Both the position numbers and the translations under genes were made by a program. DNA of 64,000 nucleotides from positions 1-64,000 of the forward strand of contig OZ244877.1 in assembly GCA_965221145.1 (NCBI GenBank). Direction: 5' to 3'. Each line of letters begins with the position of its first letter. Positions within the stretch are counted from its first letter, which is position 1. Source of the stretch: Bin5 sp965221145. Its GTDB lineage: Bacteria; Chloroflexota; Anaerolineae; Caldilineales; Caldilineaceae. The notes under the pieces were generated by a model, which saw nothing but the letters and a program-made list of their open reading frames with translations, made no database searches and was not told the origin of the DNA. Below are positions 1-8,976 of this stretch, one piece after another.

Positions 1-157
1 CAGGAGGCGACACTGCAAGGTGGACTTGTGGCTCGCATGCTCTGACCTGCCAACCGATGCGCGAGGTCGTGAGTTGCAGTTCACTCTGGCAGCGATGTTT
101 TCCTCAAGTCCGGGATGCAGCCGATTGGGGTGTATCCCGAATTTGGGGAATTCATTC

Positions 158-300
158 CTAATGTGCGTTCACATTGAGAACCCTTTTTTTTCTGAATTGC
201 GTATTGCGTATTCCGTATTGCGTAAGGGCAGGCGAGACGGCCACGTTTCAATTGCGTTAGCCGCGCGAAAAGTCTCGATTTCAAACGGGATTCACATTAG
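158..300 (+). repeat. Repeat element A, copy 1 (MITE-like, 143 bp)
   Basis: The element starts CTAATGTGCG and ends TTCACATTAG, so its tips are inverted repeats. The interior carries GAATTGCGTATTGCG, AGGGCAGGCGAGACG and GCGAAAAGTCTCG blocks that recur in copy 2 at 55523-55658 and in part at 50058-50172. The outer C-TA ... TA-G arrangement fits insertion into a CTAG site with TA duplication, as known for IS630/Tc1-type transposases. It encodes no protein, so it would need a transposase supplied in trans. Confidence 0.7.
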
Positions 301-328
301 CTCCAATCTTGGGACGCAACCCCTGATT

Positions 329-491
329 CAGGGCAATCGCGAATCTTAATATATCCGGCCTCGTTGGCTCATTTTACTGGCATGACGCCAGAATCTGCCG
401 ACTTCCAGACGGACCCAACCTTGCATATACTTCGTTTTCGCCCGGTCGTAGCGGAAAATCCGCCGTTATCACGAAGGTCGCGATAGCCCTG
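329..491 (-). repeat. Repeat element B, copy 1 (about 163 bp)
   Basis: It is bounded by inverted repeats of the form CAGGGCAATCGCGA at the left and CGCGATAGCCCTG at the right. Read on the minus strand, the interior CTTCGTGATAACGGCGGA and the TCTGGCGTCATGCCAG block match the copies at 18124-18285 and 39524-39684. All three copies are 161-163 bp long. The element is non-coding. Confidence 0.65.
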
Positions 492-510
492 AACCCGTCA
501 TATTTTCCTG

Positions 511-539
511 TTGACATGATTCTGTCCTTAGGTTACGAT
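511..539 (+). promoter_or_regulatory. Sigma70-like promoter for the epimerase/transport operon
   Basis: A perfect -35 box TTGACA (511-516) is followed after exactly 17 bases by TACGAT (534-539), a good -10 match. It lies just past repeat element B copy 1 and would give a leader of roughly 110 bases before the ATG at 658. Confidence 0.6.
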
Positions 540-657
540 AGCATTATTTGCGCATGTAGAAGCAAGTCGGATAGTCTCTTGCCTGCCAAGGCACAGCGTC
601 GTATAGGTTCCGTGGTCTCCGGATATTGTTCTGTAGAAAGGAGGTGACCGGACACAC

Positions 658-1458
658 ATGAAGGAATGCACCTGTACCCATGGTTTCCGAGCTATGGATC
701 TGGAAGACGCTCTCCGCAAGATCTCCGCTTTGGGGTTCAGATATGTGGAGATCAACTGCGGTGAGCACTTGGGATCCAAAATACGTGATGACGTTCCCGT
801 GTCAGGCACAAAAAAGCTGCTCGACGAGTTTGATTTGGAACCGGCAGCGCTGATGGGCGATAGCGATTTCGCGGTCAGCGATGCTGAGTTGGATGCCATG
901 CTCGCTTGGGTGGGCAGACAGATCACCTACTGCCGTGCGTTGGGCGCCCCGGTCCTGCGTATCTTTGCCACCCACATTCGCGGCGAATATGTGGATGGGA
1001 GTACGTTCGACCGGACGATCCGCAATCTCAGGCGTATTATGCCAGTCGCAGAGGAGAACAGGATTCAACTGGCGCTGGAGAATCACTTCGGTATCACGGC
1101 CAGTGGTGAAGACGTAGTGCGGATCATCGAGGGAGTCGCCAGTCCCTGGCTTGGCGCCAACTACGATCCCGCAAACTTTGTGCCTGCAGGAGTCGATCCG
1201 ATTGTGGCTGGGCGTCAGTTAGCACCATACATCAGACACTGCCACCTGAAAGACGCTGTCTATGTGGGAAGCACGCACTATAGTGGCTATGCCTATTTGG
1301 AGCTAGGCGCGGGGATAGTGGATTACCCTCGTGTGATCGAATTGCTGCGTGACATCGACTATCAGGGTTTTCTTTCTCTTGAATACGAGAGCATCTTCGA
1401 TCCTGTCCGCGGTACGCGGGAAGGCTTGGCCAATCTGCGCCGTCTGATGGCGGCATAG
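658..1458 (+). CDS. Sugar phosphate isomerase/epimerase, xylose-isomerase-like TIM barrel
   Basis: This 266-residue protein belongs to the cytoplasmic xylose isomerase-like/AP endonuclease family 2 superfamily, whose members isomerise or epimerise sugars, inositols or sugar phosphates. The expected metal ligands are present: the glutamate of LALEN (about residue 141), the aspartate of NYDP (about 170), the histidine of HCHLKD (about 196-198) and a late glutamate in LSLEYES (about 242). A near-perfect ribosome binding site, AAAGGAGGTGA at 637-647, fixes the ATG. It is the first gene of a plus-strand group that continues with two related barrels and an importer, so a role in processing the imported sugar is likely. 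The substrate cannot be told from sequence. Confidence 0.85.
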   Translation: MKECTCTHGFRAMDLEDALRKISALGFRYVEINCGEHLGSKIRDDVPVSGTKKLLDEFDLEPAALMGDSDFAVSDAELDAMLAWVGRQITYCRALGAPVLRIFATHIRGEYVDGSTFDRTIRNLRRIMPVAEENRIQLALENHFGITASGEDVVRIIEGVASPWLGANYDPANFVPAGVDPIVAGRQLAPYIRHCHLKDAVYVGSTHYSGYAYLELGAGIVDYPRVIELLRDIDYQGFLSLEYESIFDPVRGTREGLANLRRLMAA

Positions 1459-1478
1459 ATGGGAAGTATGGAGAACTG

Positions 1479-2411
1479 ATGGAATTAGCCATTTATACCT
1501 TCGATATCCCTATGGTTCCCTACAGGGAAATTCCTGTGCTGCCGAGGCCGCAGGAGGCGATCCCCGAGCTAAAGGCAGCCGGTGTGACAGCCATTGAGGC
1601 CGGCTATCATTTCTTCATCACCAATCCCGAACGGGTCGTGGAGAAGAACAGCCAGTTGCTTCGCCAAGCCGGGATCCGGATATGGTCAGTGCATGCTCCC
1701 TTTGGGGCTGACTGCAATCTGGCTCACCCAGACGTATTGAGCCGTCACCATGCGGTGGAGTTCCACAAATTCCTTTTGGAGAGGGTGGCCCTGGCAGGCG
1801 CTTCTATCGCCGTCATCCACCCCGGCGCCTACACCCGTGAGGTGGAGGTTCCCCAGAAGCTTCCGTTGCTTTTGCACAGTCTGGAAGAGCTCTTGCCTGT
1901 CGCGGAGCGTCTAGGGGTGCGGCTGGCCCTTAAGAATATCGTACCCCGCGAGCCAGGTCCTGGCTTTCAGGCATTGCGTCAAGTGGTGGAGAAGATGGGC
2001 TCCAAATGGCTTGGGGTATGCTTTGATACCGATCATGCACATATGGCTGGCGGGGTCAAGGCGGGTATGGAGATATTGAAAGACTTCATCATCACTTTCC
2101 ACCTCGCCGATAACGATGGCACCGTTCAGTCCTGTATGTGGGACCACTTTCTCCAACCTCCCTATGGCACCATCCCGTGGCACGACTTCCTCAGTGTTTT
2201 CCAAACCTTGGATTTTACAAGCCCTATTGTCGTCAGGGCCATTCCATGGACAGGTGAAGGGTATGGCCAAATGCGCCGGGAAGTCTCAGCCCTCTTGCGC
2301 GGGGAGTTGATGAAAGTGGATGTCAATGGCACGCCTACAAGAGTGCGGTGTTTGCACTGTGGGCACCTGCGTTTTGGAACGGCGCAGGAAAACTGGTGTG
2401 CATGCCGCTGA
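1479..2411 (+). CDS. Sugar isomerase/epimerase-like protein lacking metal-site glutamates, with Cys-rich tail
   Basis: This 310-residue protein is a tandem paralogue of the next gene, with the same TIM-barrel fold and the same C-terminal extension. Two expected metal-binding glutamates are replaced: LALEN is LALKN (Lys152) and the late VVEA motif is VVRA (Arg253). The aspartate in GVCFD and the histidine in TFHL remain. By family knowledge such a site should not hold the catalytic Mn/Mg normally, so it is probably a pseudoenzyme, perhaps a partner or sensor for its neighbour. The last 20 or so residues carry CLHCGH then WCACR, a possible zinc knuckle. The gene starts 20 bases after the preceding stop, suggesting co-transcription. 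Confidence 0.8.
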   Translation: MELAIYTFDIPMVPYREIPVLPRPQEAIPELKAAGVTAIEAGYHFFITNPERVVEKNSQLLRQAGIRIWSVHAPFGADCNLAHPDVLSRHHAVEFHKFLLERVALAGASIAVIHPGAYTREVEVPQKLPLLLHSLEELLPVAERLGVRLALKNIVPREPGPGFQALRQVVEKMGSKWLGVCFDTDHAHMAGGVKAGMEILKDFIITFHLADNDGTVQSCMWDHFLQPPYGTIPWHDFLSVFQTLDFTSPIVVRAIPWTGEGYGQMRREVSALLRGELMKVDVNGTPTRVRCLHCGHLRFGTAQENWCACR

Positions 2412-2616
2412 GAGAAGGGGCATGCAGGCGTGGAGAAAGGCGCGGGACGCGTGGCCGCTGGACAAACACCTTGCCATGCTGAATCAAGCGTTTTGTGCAT
2501 GACAGCGCAAGTAGGTGGACGGTTTTGTAAGCCGTTCACCGGAGTTACAAGCCCGAAACAACCGGCGTGCTACTCACGCCGGACAGCGTTCGCTGAATTC
2601 AGGGAGGGAGAGAAAC

Positions 2617-3540
2617 GTGGAAGTGGCGTGGAGTACGACCGATTTCCCTAATCAGGTGCTGACAAGGCCGGAGGAGTTGATCCCACGGCTAAAGGAAGCG
2701 GGAATAACAGCCATCGAGGCTGCCTATCAATTCTTCGTCTCCCATTCCGAAGCGGTGGTGGAGAAGAATACGCAGCTGTTTCGCCAAGCCGGGATCCAAA
2801 TATGGTCGGTGCATGCGCCGTATGGTCGTGCTACGGGCAATATGTCCGACCTCGACGAACCGAGCCGGCGCAGCGCTGTGGAGTACCACAAGTATGTTCT
2901 GGAGAGGATAGCCCTGGCAGGGACGTCCGTTTATGTTATCCACCCCGGTACATTTGCCAAAGAGGAGGAGGTTCCCCAAATGCTTCGCGTGCTCTCGGAC
3001 AGCTTGGAAGAGCTCCTGCCGATTGCGGAGCGAACAGGGGTGCGCTTGGCTCTGGAGAACATTATTCCACGTAGCCCCGGATCCGACTGCCAGGAGGTTC
3101 GTGACGTTGTGGAGAAGATAGGCTCCAAGTGGCTGGGAGTATGCTTTGATAGCGGTCATGCGCATGTCGCCGGTCAGGCCAAGGAGGGTATGGAGATCCT
3201 GAAGGATTTCATCATCACCTTCCACCTCGAAGATACCGATGGCATCCGCGACATGCATTTCCAGCCTGGCTATGGCACCGTTCCCTGGGACGACCTGGGC
3301 AGCATTCTCCGGTCTATGGACTTTGAAAGCCCCATCGTCGTCGAAGCGCTGCCCTGGCAGGCTGACCCCCTTCCCTGGCAGGGTGACAAACTGGGCCAAA
3401 TGCGCCGCGAGGTGACAGCTCTCTTGGAGGGACGGTTACTGAAAGTAGATGTCAATGGCATGCCTTCCAGCGTGCAGTGCTTCCGCTGCGGGCATCTGCG
3501 CTATGGAACGGTGGAGGATAATTGGTGTGCATGCCGCTGA
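2617..3540 (+). CDS. Sugar isomerase/epimerase, TIM barrel, with Cys-rich tail
   Basis: This 307-residue paralogue of the preceding gene keeps the complete metal site: Glu147 (LALEN), the aspartate in GVCFDSGHAH, the histidine in TFHLED and Glu243 (VVEALPW). The C-terminus carries the same CFRCGH ... WCACR extension. I chose the GTG at 2617 because AGGGAGGGAG sits just upstream (2601-2610) and the product then matches the length of its paralogue. A longer frame opens at an ATG at 2515 but adds 34 residues with no family resemblance. The 205 bases between the paralogues hold no gene. The two genes probably arose by tandem duplication, followed by metal-site loss in the first copy. Confidence 0.82.
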   Translation: MEVAWSTTDFPNQVLTRPEELIPRLKEAGITAIEAAYQFFVSHSEAVVEKNTQLFRQAGIQIWSVHAPYGRATGNMSDLDEPSRRSAVEYHKYVLERIALAGTSVYVIHPGTFAKEEEVPQMLRVLSDSLEELLPIAERTGVRLALENIIPRSPGSDCQEVRDVVEKIGSKWLGVCFDSGHAHVAGQAKEGMEILKDFIITFHLEDTDGIRDMHFQPGYGTVPWDDLGSILRSMDFESPIVVEALPWQADPLPWQGDKLGQMRREVTALLEGRLLKVDVNGMPSSVQCFRCGHLRYGTVEDNWCACR

Positions 3541-3654
3541 GAAGGGGGGTGTCCCAGTTGCCATCTCGTATCACGATGAGTGACGTGGACGGACGCCCTG
3601 CCAAGGCATTTTTGTTAGTGAATGGCGGCGACCTTTTGGAACGGTAGAGAAGCC

Positions 3655-5850
3655 ATGGAGGGTAGAAGTAAGCGCCTGAACTGCTATAGGTATCCGCTAT
3701 GGTTCGGCTTTGGTCCGTCTCAGGTTATTGCGACTGTCATCTTAATTCTTGGGGCTGTGATGCTTGACACGTCGCCAGTTCGAGCGCAGGGACCAATTCA
3801 GCCGTATGACAATTTCACGTTGGACCATACGGGCCGGCCGGTCCCGATTCCGGCTCCCTACGTCCTGGAACGCATCATCGACGGGGTGTCGCTCGGCATC
3901 GGCGATTTCGCCAGTCCAGGCGATGTCTTCAGCGACCGCGCCTCGGGCCATCTCTACATTGTAGACACCGGCAACAACCGTATCGTCGAACTGGCCCCCG
4001 ACTGGACTGTGGTGCGCCAGTTTGGCCCGGAACTTGGTTTGGACGCACCGCAGGGCATCTATCGCGATCCCATCGATGGCACCTTCTGGATAGCCGACAC
4101 GGGCAATGTTCGCATCATCCATGTCGGTGATGATGAACAATTCATTCAGGCATTCATTCCCCCGCAGAGCGAGGTGCTGGCCTCAATCAGGACGGCCGGC
4201 CCCACCAAAGTTCTCAGAGATCGCCGCGGCTATATCTACTTTCTGGAAGGCTCGGGCGCCGGCATGATCGTCATGGATCTCCAGAACCAGTTTCGAGGGT
4301 TTTTTGGCACCAACCATCTCGGTTTCAGCCTGCGTTGGCTTTGGGCCCGCTATCTGACCACAGAAAAACAACGCAACAAACTGCTGCTGGCGCGGCCCAC
4401 CGCCCACACCGACATGTATTTGGCTACTGACGGCTACATCTACACCAGTGCCGCGGGCGAAGAGCGCGACCAGATTCAGAAGCTTAGTCCAGTCGGAGTG
4501 AACGTCTTCGTCGAAAAGGGACTTGAACGCAAACTTTATCAGGACAAACGGTTCGGCGAGCGGCGCCGCGCGTGGGACCCGCCCTTCCTGTACGTCTCGC
4601 TCACGGTCAGCGATGATGGTATCGTCACAGCGCTGGAGCAGACCACCGGGCGGCTCTACCAGTTTGACCAGGACCGCAATCTGCTCATGGCCTTTGGCAA
4701 ACGGGGGAGTGGCCCTGTCGGCTTCGGTCTGCCCAATCAGGTCGACATGGACAGCCGCGGCTTTCTCTATGTGGCAGACAGCGCGCGTTCGGTCATTCAC
4801 GTTCTACGCCCGACGCACTTCACCCGACTCGTCCATCAGGCCAGCGCACTGCAATTCGATGGGCAATATGACCGCGCAGCCGAAACCTGGCAGGCGGTGT
4901 TGCACCTGGCATCCAACTACCAAAGGGCACACAGCGGCATCGGTAAAGCGCGCTTCCAGCAGCAGCAGTGGCAAGTGGCGATGAACAGATACACGCTCGC
5001 TCGCGATCAGCTTGGCTATTCACAAGCCTTTGTTGAATATCGGCAGGATCTGTTGCGGCAGTATATCAGCTGGATCATCAGCGGCGCCTTCTTGCTTTTG
5101 CTGGGCATCCTCGGGTGGCCTGCGTTCGCCCGACCTCAACGACGCCCCCCTGCCACAGCCTTGGCCCGAGAACGCGCGCTCCCGGCGGTGGTCGGCATCC
5201 TCGTGCGCCCCGTCGATACGTTGGAACGGATCGCGCAAGGTAGGTCGTTATGGCCGATTCTGTTCCTGTTAATGGCGGCCGGACTGGCGCGTGTCGTCAG
5301 TTTGGCGCTGATTGCCTTCCATATGCGCGCTACGCCCGCGGTCGGCTCGATGCTGGATTGGCTACGCCTGTATCGACCTGTCGCCGCATCACTATTGCCC
5401 GAACTGCGCTGGGAAGACGCCAAGATCTATTTGGAGTATTTGCGTATTGGCATACCCTGGGGGCTGTGGACGGTGGCGAATTTCGGGGTTGCAACGCTTT
5501 TCGACGGTGAAGGAACGGCGCGGAGTGTAGCGCGCACCACGGCCTTCTGCCTGGTCCCCTATATTTTACTGGCCGTGCCCATTGCATTGTTGAGCCACGT
5601 GCTGATGGCAGGCGAACGGGGCCTATACGAAACGTTGTGGAGCCTCACCTACTACTGGGTGCTGTTGTTGTTGATCTTGCAACTGCATACGGTCCATAAC
5701 TACACCTGGCGCCAGACGCTGCGCGTGGGGATGGTGATCATCTTTGGAGTCGTCGTCCTCAGCGGCGCGACTGTAATGTTCGGCATTTTGGGGGCCGAGG
5801 CATTGAAAGCAGTCGGAGATTTAGTCTATGATATTATTCGCCTCTTGTAA
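3655..5850 (+). CDS. NHL-repeat / TPR / YIP1-domain membrane protein
   Basis: A signal anchor (about residues 15-40) is followed by a beta-propeller of NHL-type repeats with YIVDTGNNRIVEL, FWIADTGNVRII and LYVADSARSVIHVL. A short TPR-like helical stretch follows (about residues 395-460). A membrane helix and a C-terminal YIP1-like domain of about five membrane segments complete the protein of about 731 residues. The propeller would lie outside the cytoplasmic membrane. From memory, NHL/YIP1 proteins next to DUF5696 proteins and CUT1 permeases are a recurring set in Paenibacillus-like and Chloroflexota genomes, which suggests a receptor or assembly role for the importer. The start is uncertain: an ATG at 3622 is also in frame and neither has a strong ribosome site. 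Confidence 0.75.
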   Translation: MEGRSKRLNCYRYPLWFGFGPSQVIATVILILGAVMLDTSPVRAQGPIQPYDNFTLDHTGRPVPIPAPYVLERIIDGVSLGIGDFASPGDVFSDRASGHLYIVDTGNNRIVELAPDWTVVRQFGPELGLDAPQGIYRDPIDGTFWIADTGNVRIIHVGDDEQFIQAFIPPQSEVLASIRTAGPTKVLRDRRGYIYFLEGSGAGMIVMDLQNQFRGFFGTNHLGFSLRWLWARYLTTEKQRNKLLLARPTAHTDMYLATDGYIYTSAAGEERDQIQKLSPVGVNVFVEKGLERKLYQDKRFGERRRAWDPPFLYVSLTVSDDGIVTALEQTTGRLYQFDQDRNLLMAFGKRGSGPVGFGLPNQVDMDSRGFLYVADSARSVIHVLRPTHFTRLVHQASALQFDGQYDRAAETWQAVLHLASNYQRAHSGIGKARFQQQQWQVAMNRYTLARDQLGYSQAFVEYRQDLLRQYISWIISGAFLLLLGILGWPAFARPQRRPPATALARERALPAVVGILVRPVDTLERIAQGRSLWPILFLLMAAGLARVVSLALIAFHMRATPAVGSMLDWLRLYRPVAASLLPELRWEDAKIYLEYLRIGIPWGLWTVANFGVATLFDGEGTARSVARTTAFCLVPYILLAVPIALLSHVLMAGERGLYETLWSLTYYWVLLLLILQLHTVHNYTWRQTLRVGMVIIFGVVVLSGATVMFGILGAEALKAVGDLVYDIIRLL

Positions 5851-8107
5851 ACCGGGAAAGCTGAAACATGGACGCCTGTCTGCTGAAGGCCGTCCTCACT
5901 GCCGGCATATCCCAATCGCGGCCTGGCCGTTGTTTGTCGTTGGCCTGCTCCTGGCCGCTCCCTTCCCCGTAGCGGCTCAGGAAGCGAACCCTCTTTCCGA
6001 TGTGCGCTCGATCGTGGAAGCGGTGCCCATCGGCTACAATTTGATGGCCGCAAGCGCCCATCTGGCGCTATACATGGATGAACGCACCGGTCACCTCGCG
6101 ATCCGTGATCAGCGCGCCGGCCGCGTCTGGCTGACCTCACCCGAACTTCCGGGCGACGCTGACATCGCCGCCAACATCCGGCGCACACTGGAGACTGATT
6201 TCACATTGATTATGACGGGCGGCGCCGGCACACAGACCAAACGCACCGACAGCGTCACTCAGGTGTCTGAGTTGACGATTGCGCGGTTGCCGGCCGGCGT
6301 ACAGGCGTCGTATGCCATGGATGAATTCGGCGCCGGGCTGACACTGCGCTATGAAATCGGGCCGGACTATTTGGACGTCACGCTGGCGGACGTGTACCTG
6401 AAGGAAACTGAAAGCAGCCGCTTTGTGGCCCTGGACCTTTTCCCCTTGCTGGGGGCGGTGCCGTACCGGGCGGACACATCGGCCTATGTCATATTACCCG
6501 ATGGCCCTGGCGCACTGCTGCATCTGGGTGGCGAACATCCGGCTTATCGCAAGCGGACCAGCCTGTCAGCCTATGGCGCCACTGTCTACTCCTTCGCCCA
6601 GCCGCCATCCCAGCGCACATCCCTGGCCACGCTGGGCATAGCCCATCCCGATGAGCACGTCGCTGTACTGGCCGTCGCCACACAAGGCGCAGGTGATTCC
6701 GTCATCGAAGCGTCGCTGGCCCGCCGCCCAACGATGCTCAGCCATGCCAATCTGCGGCTTGTCTACCGTAACCTGACCGAGTATCCATCTGATCAGCAAG
6801 GCGTCTTTAGGGGCTTTTACGAAACGGAGCGCATCCACGGTGACCGTGCGGTACGCTATTTTTTTCTGGCTGGAGACAGCGCAGACTGGGTAGGGATGGC
6901 TCAACGTTTGCGCCAACATTTGGTGGAGGATGTGGGCATCCCACGGCTCAACGGCGTAGATGCACGCCCGGCCATGCGTCTGCGTCTCGTGATGGGCGCC
7001 GCCAAACCAGGGCTTTTCGGTCGCCGGTTTGTAGCAGCCACTACCTTTGATGAAGCCGCCGAAATCATCTCACAGTTCCATCAGCGGGGCATCACCAACC
7101 TCGATGTGGTCCTGGTGGGTTGGGCCGCCGGCGGTTACGAAGGCAGACTACCCCGACGTTGGCCGCCGGATCGTCGGCTGGGGGGGACCGGTGGCTTGCA
7201 GCGACTGGCCAGCCGGGTGGAAGAGCAGGGGGGGCGACTCCTGCTGGAAGACGACTACACGCTGGCCTTTCTGCGCAACGGCGGCTTCTTTCCACCTACC
7301 GACGCCGTGATTCAGTCGAATCTGTTGCCGATGACCGATATGATTGCCAGCGCCAGCCGGCTGCACGTCCCGGCTGCCCTGCGCCGCAACCAGTTTCTAC
7401 TCAATCCTGTCTTCGCTCTCAATCGCTATGTGATGACCGATGCTCCCAAGCTGGCTGCGCTGGGGGTTGACGGGCTGGAGCTGCGCTGGGCTGGTGAACT
7501 GGTGCTCAAGGACGCAAATCCGCGTCATCCGTTGGAGCGCACCGAGTTCGCCCAAGCCTGGCGCCAGATGCTTGGCGCCATTCGAGGCAAGATGGGATCA
7601 GCGGCGGCGCAAGGCGGCAATGCCTATGTGCTGGGCGCGGTTGATGCCGTCACCAACCTGCCGCTGGATCGCAACGATTACACCTTCGGCGAACGGACCG
7701 TGCCGTTCTATGCCGTGGCCACCCACGGTCTGGTACGTCTGTACAGTGAGCCATCAAACCTCGACCAGTGGCCGCAACGCGATGCTCTGCGCCGACTGGA
7801 GTTTGGCATGTTGCCCACCTACGAACTGACCTACCGGGATCCAGTGCTGCTCGCCAGGTCGACCTATTCTGAACTGTACACCGCACAGTATGAGGATTGG
7901 ATCGATCGCGCCGCCTCCGAGTACGAACGGCTCGTGAACCAGCTTGGCCGCACGGTGGACCAATTCATCATTGCCCACCGCCAGCTTGGGCCGGATGTCT
8001 ACGAAATTGAATACGAAGACGGCACGCGCGTGGCCGTGAATTATGGTGGGACATCGTTCGAGCATGCGGGATTTACGGTCGAACCAATGGGGTATAACAT
8101 AAGATGA
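5828..8107 (+). CDS. DUF5696-like exported protein of sugar importer cluster
   Basis: This protein of 759 residues has a hydrophobic export segment at about residues 30-50 ending near AAQEA, then a large beta-rich region and a C-terminal (beta/alpha) region containing TNLDVVLVGWAAGGYEG. I recognise it as resembling DUF5696 proteins found beside CUT1 permeases. Some glycosidase-like barrel character is suggested by that motif, but no catalytic residues can be assigned. It overlaps the preceding gene by 23 bases and its own stop overlaps the next ATG by four bases, so the genes are translationally coupled. GGAG at about 5816 supports this start. Confidence 0.7.
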   Translation: MILFASCKPGKLKHGRLSAEGRPHCRHIPIAAWPLFVVGLLLAAPFPVAAQEANPLSDVRSIVEAVPIGYNLMAASAHLALYMDERTGHLAIRDQRAGRVWLTSPELPGDADIAANIRRTLETDFTLIMTGGAGTQTKRTDSVTQVSELTIARLPAGVQASYAMDEFGAGLTLRYEIGPDYLDVTLADVYLKETESSRFVALDLFPLLGAVPYRADTSAYVILPDGPGALLHLGGEHPAYRKRTSLSAYGATVYSFAQPPSQRTSLATLGIAHPDEHVAVLAVATQGAGDSVIEASLARRPTMLSHANLRLVYRNLTEYPSDQQGVFRGFYETERIHGDRAVRYFFLAGDSADWVGMAQRLRQHLVEDVGIPRLNGVDARPAMRLRLVMGAAKPGLFGRRFVAATTFDEAAEIISQFHQRGITNLDVVLVGWAAGGYEGRLPRRWPPDRRLGGTGGLQRLASRVEEQGGRLLLEDDYTLAFLRNGGFFPPTDAVIQSNLLPMTDMIASASRLHVPAALRRNQFLLNPVFALNRYVMTDAPKLAALGVDGLELRWAGELVLKDANPRHPLERTEFAQAWRQMLGAIRGKMGSAAAQGGNAYVLGAVDAVTNLPLDRNDYTFGERTVPFYAVATHGLVRLYSEPSNLDQWPQRDALRRLEFGMLPTYELTYRDPVLLARSTYSELYTAQYEDWIDRAASEYERLVNQLGRTVDQFIIAHRQLGPDVYEIEYEDGTRVAVNYGGTSFEHAGFTVEPMGYNIR

Positions 8108-8976
8108 CGTTTAGTCTGAGAACACAGAGGGCGATCTGGGGCTTGGTCTTCATTAGCCCCTGGCTCTTGGGGACGTTGTTGCTGTTCGCCTGGCCGATCA
8201 TGCGCACTATACAGTTGAGCTTCCAGGACGTGACCGATCTCATGAACCTGCAAACCGAGTGGGTCGGCTTGAAACATTATCTGGAGATTGTCCAGAGCGA
8301 CGTGGACTTTTTGCCAGCGCTGGCTGAAGCTCTGCGCGATCTGGTACTCAACGTGCCACTGATTCTGGTCTTCTCCATGATGATGGCCGTTCTGCTTCAC
8401 GGCGTAACGCGCGGTCAACTCATCCTGCGAGCCGTCTTCTTCTTGCCGGTGATCATAGCCAGCGGCGGCGTGATCAAGGAAGTCATTCGCGCCGGCGCCG
8501 CCACGGACATGGTTAGCACCACCATTCAGACCTTCCAGCGGGCAACGGTGGCATCCGATATACAGTCAACATTGGTTGTGGCGCCCGTCCAGATCATTGT
8601 GGATCGCCTGTCACTAATTGTCTGGCACACGGGTGTGCAGATTCTGCTCTTTACAGCCGGCCTGAACAGCATTCCCGAGTATCTATATGAAGCCGCCAAA
8701 GTCGATGGCGCCTCATCTTGGGAGTCGTTTTGGAAGATCACCCTGCCCATGATCTCGCCGGTCATCGTGATTGCCATGATCTACACCTATGTGGATCTGT
8801 TCAGCGACCCCCTCAATCCGGTGGTTGAGTATATCATGCGGCTCACGTTTGGCCCGCTGCGTCTGGGGTTCGGAGCGGCCATGAGCGTCGTCTACTTTGG
8901 GTTGGTCTTTCTATTGGTTGGACTGACCTTGCGCATGATGTCGAACGCTGTCTTTCATCTGGGAGAGCGCGGATGA
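8104..8976 (+). CDS. Carbohydrate ABC transporter permease, MalF type
   Basis: This inner-membrane permease of 290 residues has six predicted membrane segments, and its N-terminus begins with a LGTLLLFAWPIMRTI helix typical of CUT1 MalF/UgpA subunits. The cytoplasmic EAA loop that contacts the ATPase is YLYEAAKVDGASSWE (about residues 198-212). An unusually long periplasmic loop precedes the last four helices. ATGA overlaps at both ends couple it to the DUF5696 gene and to the next permease. No ATPase gene is nearby. Confidence 0.9.
   Translation: MTFSLRTQRAIWGLVFISPWLLGTLLLFAWPIMRTIQLSFQDVTDLMNLQTEWVGLKHYLEIVQSDVDFLPALAEALRDLVLNVPLILVFSMMMAVLLHGVTRGQLILRAVFFLPVIIASGGVIKEVIRAGAATDMVSTTIQTFQRATVASDIQSTLVVAPVQIIVDRLSLIVWHTGVQILLFTAGLNSIPEYLYEAAKVDGASSWESFWKITLPMISPVIVIAMIYTYVDLFSDPLNPVVEYIMRLTFGPLRLGFGAAMSVVYFGLVFLLVGLTLRMMSNAVFHLGERG

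Larger units (their letters stand above)
1..657. other. Non-coding leader region with two repeat elements and a promoter
   Basis: I find no convincing gene here. The stretch holds repeat element A copy 1 (158-300), repeat element B copy 1 (329-491), a short motif at about 113-150 that recurs inverted at about 39484-39516, and a promoter at 511-539 that serves the first gene. Reading frames across it are made of repeat sequence and have no plausible ribosome binding site. Confidence 0.75.
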
